From Alphaproteobacteria bacterium (GTDB lineage Bacteria > Pseudomonadota > Alphaproteobacteria > ATCC43930 > CGMCC-115725), in assembly GCA_030039975.1 (NCBI GenBank), contig JASHUO010000884.1, forward strand, positions 1 through 6,114: a stretch of DNA of 6,114 bases. The letters are read 5' to 3'. The position numbers and the translations under genes were made by a program. This document shows positions 1-5,905 of this stretch, piece after piece; positions within the stretch are counted from its first letter, which is position 1, and every line of letters starts with the position of its first letter. Below the pieces are notes generated by a model. The model had not been told where the DNA came from. It saw only the letters and a list, made by a program, of their open reading frames with translations, and did no database searches.

Positions 1-183
1 GCGCTTGATCGGCTCGATCGGTGCGCGGGTCAGCGACAGATCATAGCCCATCTTGTCGACATAGCCGCCGATGCCGCAGAAGTCGGTCTGCATGTCGATG
101 ACGATGAGCGCTGTCTTGTCGGGCGCGAGGCTGCCGTCATAGGGCCAGGGATAGGGATCAGCCGGGGTGTAGCGCTCGGCCAT
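1..183 (-). CDS. biuH: BiuH-type cysteine hydrolase (isochorismatase-like), N-terminal part, gene runs off the left edge
   Basis: Only the first 61 codons are present. The N-terminus contains DPYPWPYDGSL and then IVIDMQTDFCG, followed by GGYVDKMGYDLS and APIEPIKR. The DMQTDF element is the first strand and catalytic aspartate (D34 here) of the isochorismatase-like cysteine hydrolase superfamily. The surrounding residues closely resemble what I recall of the R. leguminosarum biuret amidohydrolase, which converts biuret to allophanate and ammonia in the cytoplasm. The catalytic lysine and cysteine lie outside the window. The start is ATG at 183, preceded by GGAGG about 6 nt upstream; this ribosome site overlaps the TAG stop of the upstream permease, so the gene is the fourth of the transporter operon. 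The nearby allophanate hydrolase supports the assignment. A triuret hydrolase or another close paralogue cannot be excluded from the N-terminus alone. Family is near certain, substrate is inferred. Confidence 0.82.
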   Translation of the reverse strand, partial: MAERYTPADPYPWPYDGSLAPDKTALIVIDMQTDFCGIGGYVDKMGYDLSLTRAPIEPIKR

Positions 184-192
184 TGATGCCTC

Positions 193-1134
193 CTACCGTG
201 TGATCGACAGCTCGGCCGGCGCACCGATGAGAGTGCGCCGCCGCGAGCAGGTGATGATCATGATCAGCAGTGTCAGGATATAGGGCGCCGCGTTGAAGAG
301 ATAGTAGCCTTCGCTGAAGCCGAGCGACTGCAGCGCCGGTCCCAGCGCGCCGGCGCCGCCGAACAGGATCGATGCCCAGAAGCACAGCATCGGATCCCAG
401 CGCGCGAAGATGACCAGCGCCACGGCGGTGATGCCCTGGCCGCTCGACAACCGCTCGTTCCAATTGCCGGGGTAATAGAGCGACAGGAAAGAGCCGCCGA
501 TGCCAGCAAGGACGCCGCCCGCCATGGTCGCCGCCAGGCGGATGAGATTGACCGAGTAGCCCAGCGCCAGCGCGGCATCGGCGCTTTCTCCGGCGGTGCG
601 TAAAATCAGGCCCCAGCGCGTGTGCTTCAGCGCCCAGAGCAGGAACGGCGCGAGCACGATGCCGATGAGGAACAGCACGTTGATGCGCAGGGCCTCGCGC
701 AGCTGCGGGACCCTGCTCCACCAGGCGAGCTCGATCGACGGCAGGATCGGCGCCTGCGGTTCGATCAGCGGCTTGCCGATATAGAAGGCAAGCCCGACGC
801 CGAACAGCATGAGCGCGATGCCGATGGCGATGTCGTTGACCCTGGGCAGGCTGCAAAAGGCGGCATGCAGGGCGCCGAACAGCGAGCCCACGATCCCGGC
901 GGCGAGCACGCCGAGCCAAGGCGAGCCGGTGAGATAGGAGACGCCATAGCCGCTCATCGCGCCCATGACCAGCGTCCCTTCGAGGCCGAGATTGATGCGG
1001 CCACTGCGCTCGGTCAGGCATTCGCCGAGGCTGACGAAGAGGAACGGCGTGCTGACGCGGACCGCGCCGGCGATGACGGCGAGCGGCAGGCCCCACCATC
1101 CCAAGGCTGCCATGGCACTTGCTGGCGCTGCCAT
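193..1134 (-). CDS. ABC transporter inner-membrane permease, BPD_transp_2 family (second permease of a BMP-type importer)
   Basis: This is a 313-residue, very hydrophobic membrane protein of the branched-chain amino acid/ribose/nucleoside permease superfamily (Pfam BPD_transp_2). Residues 36-59 carry the family signature SLGECLTERSGRINLGLEG followed by TLVMGA. Residues 172-194 (TRWGLILRTAGESADAALAL) match the cytoplasmic loop thought to contact the ATPase. Residues 231-248 (SGQGITAVALVIFARWDP) match the conserved late segment of the BmpG/YufQ-type subunit. Length is normal for that subunit. I chose ATG at 1134 rather than a start at 1173, because it lies 1 nt after the stop of the upstream permease and has GAGGG about 9 nt upstream, while the longer version would overlap that gene by 38 nt and add a charged extension. 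It should form a heterodimeric channel with the other permease. Substrate is not readable from the sequence; biuret or a related compound is inferred from neighbours. Confidence 0.92.
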   Translation of the reverse strand: MAAPASAMAALGWWGLPLAVIAGAVRVSTPFLFVSLGECLTERSGRINLGLEGTLVMGAMSGYGVSYLTGSPWLGVLAAGIVGSLFGALHAAFCSLPRVNDIAIGIALMLFGVGLAFYIGKPLIEPQAPILPSIELAWWSRVPQLREALRINVLFLIGIVLAPFLLWALKHTRWGLILRTAGESADAALALGYSVNLIRLAATMAGGVLAGIGGSFLSLYYPGNWNERLSSGQGITAVALVIFARWDPMLCFWASILFGGAGALGPALQSLGFSEGYYLFNAAPYILTLLIMIITCSRRRTLIGAPAELSITR

Positions 1135-1135
1135 G

Positions 1136-2227
1136 TCAGCGTTCCCTCGGCGTGAACAGCGCGAAGCGGCCATAAAGCGTGTCGCTCGCCAGCACCATCA
1201 GAAAGATTATGCCCTCGAGCACGAGCACCGAGGCGTCGGGAAGGCCGAGACGGCGCTGAATGAGCCCGCCGCTCGCCCCGATCCCGCCGAGCAGGATGGC
1301 GACCGGGATGATCGCGAGCGGATTGTGGCGCGCGAGGAAGGCGACGAGAATGCCGGTCGTGCCGTAGCCCGCCGCGAGATTGGCGTTGGCGCGGCCCTGC
1401 ACGGCGGCGATCTCGATCATCCCGGCAAGACCCGCCGCGGCGCCGCCGAGAAAGCACAGCGACAGAACCAGCCTGCCGACGGCGAGCCCCACCGCTTGAG
1501 CAGCGCGCAGATTGCCGCCGACAATGCGCGCGGCAAAGCCGAAGCTCGTGCGATAGACGAGGACATAGGCGAGAAGCGCCGCGATCACGCCGAAAGCGAG
1601 GCCCCAATGGATCTCGCTGCCGGGGATGGAGCCGATCATGTTGGCGGTCCCGATCGCGTGGGTCGAGGGCTTGTTCAGGCTGGCGGGATCGCGCATTGGC
1701 CCCTCGACGAGCTGGTTCAACAGCGCGATCGCGATATAGACGAGCAGCAGGCTCGAGATGGTTTCGTTGACGCCGCGGTAGTGGCGGAGCGCGCCGACGA
1801 AGGCGATCCAGAGGCCGCCGGCGGCGAGGCCGGCGCCGGCCATGGCGAGCTGGACCACAAGAGGTGCGGCGTCGGGAAGCGCCAGCGCCGCCGCCGTGGC
1901 GGCAAGTCCACCCATGACGAAAGCGCCCTCGCCGCCGATGATGACCATGCCGAGCTGTGCCGGCAGCGCCGTGCAGAGCGCCGTCAGGATGAGCGGTGCG
2001 GCGCGCGTCAACGTGTTCTGCCAGGAGAACCAGGTGCCGAAAGCGCCGCGATACATGAGTGCGTAAAGCGTGAGCGGGTTGACGCGCTGAACCCCGACGA
2101 AAATCCCGAACAAAATCATCGCCGCAAGCAGCGCCAGCAGCGGAATGACGATGCTTTCCGCCGCCCGACGCAGCTGGTCGCCCCGGGCGTCGCGCCGTGC
2201 GAGCTTGGCACCGATCGCGATGGCCAT
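1136..2227 (-). CDS. ABC transporter inner-membrane permease, BPD_transp_2 family (first permease of a BMP-type importer)
   Basis: This 363-residue polytopic membrane protein belongs to BPD_transp_2 and has the size of the larger BmpF/YufP-type subunit. A first membrane span is at about residues 24-46. Residues 89-108 (PAQLGMVIIGGEGAFVMGGL) are the family signature. Residues 151-166 (RGVNETISSLLLVYIA) match the conserved GvNE segment of this subunit. Residues 229-249 form the loop before the fifth or sixth helix (FAARIVGGNLRAAQAVGL), and residues 287-312 contain GYGTTGILVAFLARHNP, typical of the C-terminal core. It starts at ATG 2227, 18 nt after the substrate-binding protein stop. No convincing Shine-Dalgarno is visible there and the start codon sits in a 10-bp palindrome, GGCCATGGCC, so translation may depend on coupling to the upstream gene. 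It ends 1 nt before the second permease. Substrate is inferred only from context. Confidence 0.92.
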   Translation of the reverse strand: MAIAIGAKLARRDARGDQLRRAAESIVIPLLALLAAMILFGIFVGVQRVNPLTLYALMYRGAFGTWFSWQNTLTRAAPLILTALCTALPAQLGMVIIGGEGAFVMGGLAATAAALALPDAAPLVVQLAMAGAGLAAGGLWIAFVGALRHYRGVNETISSLLLVYIAIALLNQLVEGPMRDPASLNKPSTHAIGTANMIGSIPGSEIHWGLAFGVIAALLAYVLVYRTSFGFAARIVGGNLRAAQAVGLAVGRLVLSLCFLGGAAAGLAGMIEIAAVQGRANANLAAGYGTTGILVAFLARHNPLAIIPVAILLGGIGASGGLIQRRLGLPDASVLVLEGIIFLMVLASDTLYGRFALFTPRER

Positions 2228-2245
2228 GGCCGCGCCCAGCCGCGC

Positions 2246-3361
2246 TCAGGAAGTCGAGCCGATGACGCCTTCGACGAGATAGTCCATTTTCTCGAGTGTC
2301 GGATCGGTTTGACCCTGTTGCGTGCCGGCGGCGATCACCGTCTTGCCGCGATTATCGACCAGCGGGCCCTTGAAGATGGCGAAGCCGCCGGCCGTCAGCT
2401 TGGCCTTGGCGTCATCGGCTTGCTTGCGCGCCGCTTCGCCCACCGCGGGCCCATAGGGCGAGGGCTTGACCAGGCCCTCCTTCAATCCGCCGCGGTAGAA
2501 ATTGGGGATCGGCTCGCCCGCCATGAACATCTTGACGAATTTGGGATAGAGCTGTTCCCAATTCCATTCGGCGCCGGTGAGATAGGCCTTGGGCGCGAGG
2601 ACCGATTGGTTGCAGTGATAGCCCGTCACCCAGATACCGCGTCGCGCCGCGGTCTCGACCACGGTTTTCGGACCGTCGACATGGCAGGTGACGACATCGA
2701 CGCCCTGGTCAACGAGGCTGTTGGTGGCTTCTGCCTCTTTGACCGGCATCGACCAGTCGCCGGTGAAGATCACCTGTGTCTGCGCCTGCGGATTGGCGCT
2801 GCGCGCGCCGAGCGTGAAGGCATTGATGTTGCGCAGCACTTGCGGAATCGGCTTGGCCGCAACGAAGCCGAGCTTGCCGGTCTTGCTAGTATGACCCGCA
2901 ACGATGCCCGAGAGGTATTGGCATTCGTCGATATAGCCGAAATAGCTGGCGGCATTCGTCGGGTCCTTCGGCGTCCAGAGGCCGCCGCAATGCTCGAAAC
3001 GGACCTTGGGGTATTTCTCCGCCATCTTCAGGACGTGCGGGTTGTAATAGCCGAACGAGGTCGGGAAGAGCAGCGTCGCGCCGTCGAGATTGATCATCGA
3101 CTCCATGGACTTTTCGACGGCTTCGGTCTCGGGGACATTCTCCTCTTCGTCCACCTTGACGCCGGCCATGGCTTTGACCGCCGCGGCACCTTGCGCGTGG
3201 GCCTGGTTGTAGCCGTAATCGTCGCGCGAGCCGACATAGATGAAGCCGACCACGACTTCGTCAGCGAAAGCCGGCCTGCCCGGCAGCAAGCCGGAGAGCG
3301 CCGCGGCGGTGCCGGCGGCTCCTTGCAGGAAACGGCGGCGCGAGTGACGGAAGAGACTCAT
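2246..3361 (-). CDS. BMP-family ABC transporter substrate-binding protein with Tat signal peptide
   Basis: This is a 371-residue periplasmic solute-binding protein of the BMP/PnrA-like family. Residues 7-13 (SRRRFLQ) form a twin-arginine motif followed by a hydrophobic stretch and a probable cleavage site after AFA at residue 33, so export is likely through the Tat pathway. The mature protein begins with VVVGFIYVGSRDDYGYNQAH, the usual opening of BMP proteins, and continues with YNPHVLKMAEKYPKVRFEH (residues 106-124) and YIDECQYLSGIVAG (143-156), which match the conserved middle of the first lobe. The start is ATG at 3361, chosen over an upstream frame opening at 3475 because AGGAGGG lies 8 nt before it and the Tat motif then falls at the true N-terminus. 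It is first in an operon with two permeases and the BiuH-type hydrolase. Known family members bind nucleosides or other small ligands. Here biuret or a related urea oligomer is inferred from context, not from binding residues. Confidence 0.92.
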   Translation of the reverse strand: MSLFRHSRRRFLQGAAGTAAALSGLLPGRPAFADEVVVGFIYVGSRDDYGYNQAHAQGAAAVKAMAGVKVDEEENVPETEAVEKSMESMINLDGATLLFPTSFGYYNPHVLKMAEKYPKVRFEHCGGLWTPKDPTNAASYFGYIDECQYLSGIVAGHTSKTGKLGFVAAKPIPQVLRNINAFTLGARSANPQAQTQVIFTGDWSMPVKEAEATNSLVDQGVDVVTCHVDGPKTVVETAARRGIWVTGYHCNQSVLAPKAYLTGAEWNWEQLYPKFVKMFMAGEPIPNFYRGGLKEGLVKPSPYGPAVGEAARKQADDAKAKLTAGGFAIFKGPLVDNRGKTVIAAGTQQGQTDPTLEKMDYLVEGVIGSTS

Positions 3362-3564
3362 CGAGGGCTCCCTCCTGTTCTTCGATGGTTTGTGGCTGGC
3401 GCGCTTTCGGCTTTCGCAAAGCCCGTGCCAGAGGCGGTGGGCCCTTGGGGCAGCCCAACCGATGGCGGGAATCAAGGCGAGACTGCGTTAGACCAGCTTC
3501 TCGGGAGCAGAAGCGGCGGCGATTGCCTCTCGCGCTCGCTCAAAAAATAGGCAAGTTTGGAGCC

Positions 3565-3576
3565 ATTGTATGCAAT
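3565..3576. promoter_or_regulatory. Candidate GntR-family operator, ATTGTATGCAAT
   Basis: The 12-bp sequence ATTGTATGCAAT is an inverted repeat with five of six base pairs symmetric; only the T/G pair at 3569/3572 breaks the symmetry. The shape TTGTAT-x-CAA resembles operators of FCD-type GntR regulators, which commonly have a short TNGTNNNACNA or TTGTATACAA-like core. It sits in the AT-rich centre of the divergent control region, 204 nt from the binding-protein start and 105 nt from the amidase start, a position from which one bound dimer could act on both promoters. The GntR gene at 5231-5905 is the obvious candidate ligand. This is inference from one site; no second copy was found in the window. 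Confidence 0.4.
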
Positions 3577-3670
3577 CCAGCATGAGCAGTCGGAAAGCGG
3601 ATCAGGTCGCCGCCGGCCTCGCCGGTGGCACAGGCCCTGCAGGGTTCCGTGCCTGCCCATGCCGCAAGGA

Positions 3671-3676
3671 AGGAGG
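3671..3676 (+). promoter_or_regulatory. Ribosome binding site that fixes the allophanate hydrolase start
   Basis: AGGAGG lies 5 nt before GTG at 3682. This settles the start at 3682 against the open-frame GTG at 3625, which has no comparable site and would add 19 residues not expected in the family. Confidence 0.8.
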
Positions 3677-3681
3677 GAAGG

Positions 3682-5073
3682 GTGGCCGCGTCTAGGGAAA
3701 GCCTTGATCTCGCGAGCTTGAGGGAGCGGCTTCGCGTCGGCAAGCTCGCCGCTGCGGATGTGGCCGAGGAGGTCCTCGACCGCATCGCCGAGGCCGGCGA
3801 CGACAAGGTCTGGATCGAGCGCGTCCCCGCCGAAACGCTCCGCGCCCGCGCCGCGGCGCTGGATGCGCTGGTCGCGCGCGAGGGCGAAGCCCGCGCCGGT
3901 CTGCCGCTCTTCGGCATACCCTTCGCCGTCAAAGACAACATCGATGTCGAAGGTATGACCACGACCGCCGGGTGTCCCGGCTTTGCTTATCGGGCGCGGG
4001 AGACGGCCCCGGCGGTCGCTCGACTGCTCGAGGCCGGCGCCTTGCTGGTCGGCAAGACCAATCTCGATCAGTTTGCCACCGGCCTCGTCGGCACGCGCTC
4101 GCCCTATGGCGTGCCGCGCAATCCTTTCGACGCCCGTTATATTCCCGGCGGGTCGAGCTCCGGCTCGGCCGTTGCGGTTGCCAGCGGCCTCGTCAGCTTC
4201 GCGCTCGGCACCGACACGGCAGGCTCCGGCCGTGTGCCGGCAGCGTTCAACAACATTGTCGGGCTGAAGCCGACGCGCGGGCTGGTCAGCACGCGCGGCG
4301 TGGTGCCCGCCTGCCGCACGCTCGATTGTGTCTCCATCTTCGCCCTGAGCTCTGTCGATGCGGCTGAAATCCTGGCGCACTGCGGCATTTACGACGCGCT
4401 CGATCCCTTTGCGCGGCAAGCGCCGCCGCCGGTAACCTTGCCCACGCCGTTTCGCTTCGCCCTGCCGCGGGCCGCCGATCTCGATTTCCTCGGCGACGCG
4501 GAGGTGCCCGGGCTCTTCGCCCACGCGACCGAGACGCTCAAGGCGCTGGGCGGGATCGCCGTTGAAGCCGATCTGACGCCGTTCCGCGCCGCCGCCGCGC
4601 TGCTCTATGACGGGCCCTGGGTGGCGGAGCGTCTCGCCGCGGTCGGGGAGCTGCTTGAGCGCGCGCCGAGCGCGCTGTTGCCGGTGGTCAGGGACATCAT
4701 CGTTGGGGGCGCGCGCTACAGCGCGGTCGACGCTTTCAAGGCAAGCTATCGCCTCGCGGAGCTGCGCCGCACGACGGAGCGGCTCTGGAGCGAAGCCGAT
4801 GTTCTGCTGCTCCCGACCACTGGCACGATCTATCGCATCGCCGAGGTCGAGGCGGATCCGGTCCAGCTCAATGCCAAGCTCGGTCTTTATACCAACTTCG
4901 TCAATTTGCTCGACCTTTCGGCGATCGCGCTCCCCGCGGGTTTCCGGCGTGACGGGTTGCCCTTCGGTGTCAGCTGCATCGCGCCGGCTTTCGCCGAAGC
5001 CGCGCTATGCGCGCTCGGCGCCGCCTTCCAGCGCCGGCTCGGTCTGCCGCTCGGCGCGACCGGGCGGCGTTAG
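3682..5073 (+). CDS. atzF: Allophanate hydrolase, amidase-domain-only form (AtzF type)
   Basis: This 463-residue cytoplasmic amidase-signature enzyme should hydrolyse allophanate to ammonia and N-carboxycarbamate, which decays to ammonia and CO2. The catalytic triad is visible: K84 in FAVKDN, cis-serine S158 in PGGSSSGSA and nucleophile S182 in GTDTAGSGRVP. The spacing of 74 and 24 residues equals that recalled for AtzF (K91, S165, S189). Residues 307-317 (LLYDGPWVAER) supply Y309 and R317, with the same spacing as the allophanate-binding Tyr299 and Arg307 described for the Granulibacter enzyme. LGLYTNFVNLLDLSAIALPAGF (400-421) is also typical of allophanate hydrolases. Two-domain AtzF is about 605 residues; this protein stops right after the amidase domain, with no remnant of the C-terminal domain in the following bases. 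It has its own transcription unit, divergent from the transporter/BiuH operon that would supply allophanate. Start GTG 3682 is fixed by AGGAGG. A 1-carboxybiuret hydrolase (AtzE) is less likely given the substrate residues and no AtzG. Confidence 0.88.
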   Translation: MAASRESLDLASLRERLRVGKLAAADVAEEVLDRIAEAGDDKVWIERVPAETLRARAAALDALVAREGEARAGLPLFGIPFAVKDNIDVEGMTTTAGCPGFAYRARETAPAVARLLEAGALLVGKTNLDQFATGLVGTRSPYGVPRNPFDARYIPGGSSSGSAVAVASGLVSFALGTDTAGSGRVPAAFNNIVGLKPTRGLVSTRGVVPACRTLDCVSIFALSSVDAAEILAHCGIYDALDPFARQAPPPVTLPTPFRFALPRAADLDFLGDAEVPGLFAHATETLKALGGIAVEADLTPFRAAAALLYDGPWVAERLAAVGELLERAPSALLPVVRDIIVGGARYSAVDAFKASYRLAELRRTTERLWSEADVLLLPTTGTIYRIAEVEADPVQLNAKLGLYTNFVNLLDLSAIALPAGFRRDGLPFGVSCIAPAFAEAALCALGAAFQRRLGLPLGATGRR

Positions 5074-5097
5074 CGTCGAGAATTGCCGGCGCGGTGC

Positions 5098-5200
5098 GGG
5101 CTCTCGCGGTTGCTGTCGCAACCGCTGACGCCGGCGCGGACGACCTCGCTGCGCGAGGTCGCCTAGGGCTCTCGCGGTTGCTGGCGCAACCGCTGACGCC
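5098..5200. repeat. 35-bp direct repeat pair, each unit with an 8-bp-stem hairpin
   Basis: Positions 5098-5132 and 5166-5200 are identical in 34 of 35 bases (T5116 versus G5184) and lie 68 bp apart. Each unit contains GCGGTTGC, a 4-nt loop (TGTC or TGGC) and GCAACCGC, giving perfect 8-bp stems at 5106-5125 and 5174-5193. The single difference between the copies is in the loop, so both stems are intact. They occupy the gap between the convergent amidase and GntR genes. Confidence 0.85.
5141..5161. terminator. Hairpin between the direct repeats, possible factor-independent terminator
   Basis: CGACCTCG and CGAGGTCG form a perfect 8-bp stem (5141-5148 with 5154-5161) with a 5-nt middle CTGCG, extendable by one C-G pair. 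It lies 67 nt after the amidase stop between the two 35-bp repeats. There is no T-run on either strand, so termination is suggested only by position between convergent genes. Confidence 0.4.
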
Positions 5201-5203
5201 CGC

Positions 5204-5229
5204 CGGCGACAACGCTTCGCGTTGCGCCG
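5204..5229. terminator. Strong hairpin directly after the GntR stop codon, likely terminator
   Basis: CGGCG-A-CAACGC, loop TTC, GCGTTGCGCCG forms 11 base pairs with one bulged A at 5209. It begins 1 nt beyond the GntR TAG stop (5231-5233) on the minus strand. No T-run follows, as is common in GC-rich alphaproteobacteria. It would end transcription of the protease/regulator unit and could also act on readthrough from the amidase. Confidence 0.5.
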
Positions 5230-5230
5230 A

Positions 5231-5905
5231 CTATTCCGCCGCCGTCGTCGCTCCTTTTGCCGCCTCGGCGTAGCTGATGAAGGAGCGGCGCACGCTCAGC
5301 AGGTGCGAGCGCGTCGCCTGATAGGCGCGCTCGCCGTCGCCGCGCAGGATCGCGGCGACGATCACGTGATGCTCGGCATAGGATTGGGCGAGGCGGCCGG
5401 GGCCGCGGAACTGGGCGAGGCTCAGCGGCGCGAAGCGCCGGCGCAGATCTGCGGTCATTTCCTGCAGCACGGCGTTGCGGCAGCCGCTGCGGATCGCAAC
5501 GTGGAATTCGGCATTGGCGGCATGGTAGAGTTCGGCGTTGCCCGACCGCACCAGCTCGCCGCAGCGGGCGTGCAGCGCCTCGAGCGCGCGGCGATCGGTC
5601 GATGTCATGTTGGCGGCCGATAGTCGGGCGCACACCCCTTCCATTTCGGCGAGCGCCTCGAACAATTCCTGCAGTCTCTCTTCGCCGATGGTGGCGGCGA
5701 CGGCGCCGCGATGCGCCTGCATGCGCACTAGGCCGGTGGCGGCCAATTCGCGCAGCGCTTCGCGCACCGGCGTGCGCGAGACGCCGAAGCGTCGGGCGAG
5801 GCTGCCTTCGTCGAGGCGCGCGCCGGCGGCCAGCCGGCCGGTGATGATGTCGTCGGCAAGCGTCTGGCGCACGATGTCGGCGCGGGTGGCTCTGGCTGCC
5901 GTCAT
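5231..5905 (-). CDS. GntR-family transcriptional regulator, FadR subfamily with FCD domain
   Basis: This 224-residue DNA-binding protein has an N-terminal winged helix-turn-helix (about residues 8-70), including GSLARRFGVSRTPVREALREL (34-54), the GntR recognition region, and a wing at RMQAHRGAVAA. Residues about 76-212 form an all-helical FCD ligand-binding domain. The usual metal-site residues are visible: N131 and H135 in NAEFH, H179 in AEHH and H201 in ATRSHL. Such proteins usually repress transport and catabolic genes until a small carboxylate or metabolite binds. The start is ATG 5905, preceded by GGAG at 5 nt and overlapping the protease stop as ATGA; a TTG at 5914 is an alternative with less support. 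Location beside the amidase and a GntR-like site at 3565-3576 suggest it controls the biuret/allophanate genes, but its coupling to the protease gene leaves other targets possible. Effector unknown. Confidence 0.93.
   Translation of the reverse strand: MTAARATRADIVRQTLADDIITGRLAAGARLDEGSLARRFGVSRTPVREALRELAATGLVRMQAHRGAVAATIGEERLQELFEALAEMEGVCARLSAANMTSTDRRALEALHARCGELVRSGNAELYHAANAEFHVAIRSGCRNAVLQEMTADLRRRFAPLSLAQFRGPGRLAQSYAEHHVIVAAILRGDGERAYQATRSHLLSVRRSFISYAEAAKGATTAAE

Larger units (their letters stand above)
3362..3681. promoter_or_regulatory. Divergent control region between the transporter/hydrolase operon and the allophanate hydrolase gene
   Basis: These 320 bp separate the start codons of two outward-facing transcription units and must hold both promoters. 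The middle part (about 3541-3580) is the most AT-rich patch in the window, with an A6 run at 3542-3547 and the inverted repeat described separately. I find no sigma-70 promoter with good boxes and spacing on either strand; the best minus-strand pair (TTGCAT at 3575-3570 and TATTTT at 3549-3544) has a 20-nt spacer and is weak. A small inverted repeat GGCTTT-CGC-AAAGCC lies at 3409-3423 in the leader of the binding-protein gene, and a perfect 10-bp palindrome CCCTGCAGGG lies at 3635-3644 in the amidase leader. No convincing protein-coding gene is seen inside the region. Confidence 0.7.

Noticed and set aside
1135..1173. Longer version of the second permease starting at 1173
   Set aside because: It would overlap the upstream permease by 38 nt and add a charged extension; ATG 1134 has a ribosome site and a 1-nt gap.
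3362..3475. N-terminal extension of the binding protein from an upstream ATG at 3475
   Set aside because: It would bury the Tat signal 38 residues in, while ATG 3361 has a strong ribosome site and puts the signal at the terminus.
965..3550. An 861-codon plus-strand open frame antisense to the transporter operon
   Set aside because: It covers the three well-supported transporter genes, its translation is very rich in Arg, Ala, Asp and Glu with no recognisable domain, and it has the composition of a high-GC shadow frame.
3627..3681. Possible guanidine-I (ykkC) riboswitch in the amidase leader, prompted by AGGGTTCCG at 3642-3650
   Set aside because: Only 31 nt remain before the start codon and the other conserved blocks of that riboswitch (GGTCCGAGAG-like and ACGG) are absent on both strands of the region.
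3472..4524. A 350-codon minus-strand open frame overlapping the divergent region and the amidase
   Set aside because: It is antisense to the catalytic core of a clearly conserved allophanate hydrolase and shows Arg/Gly/Ala-rich low-information sequence; a shadow frame.
3682..5073. Reading the amidase as 1-carboxybiuret hydrolase (AtzE) or a GatA subunit
   Set aside because: No AtzG-like or GatC-like small gene is adjacent, and the triad spacing and the LLYDGPWVAER substrate segment fit allophanate hydrolase.
5098..5200. The two 35-bp repeats as a CRISPR remnant
   Set aside because: Only two copies, an internal perfect hairpin, and a spacer that itself forms a hairpin of the same style; no cas genes.
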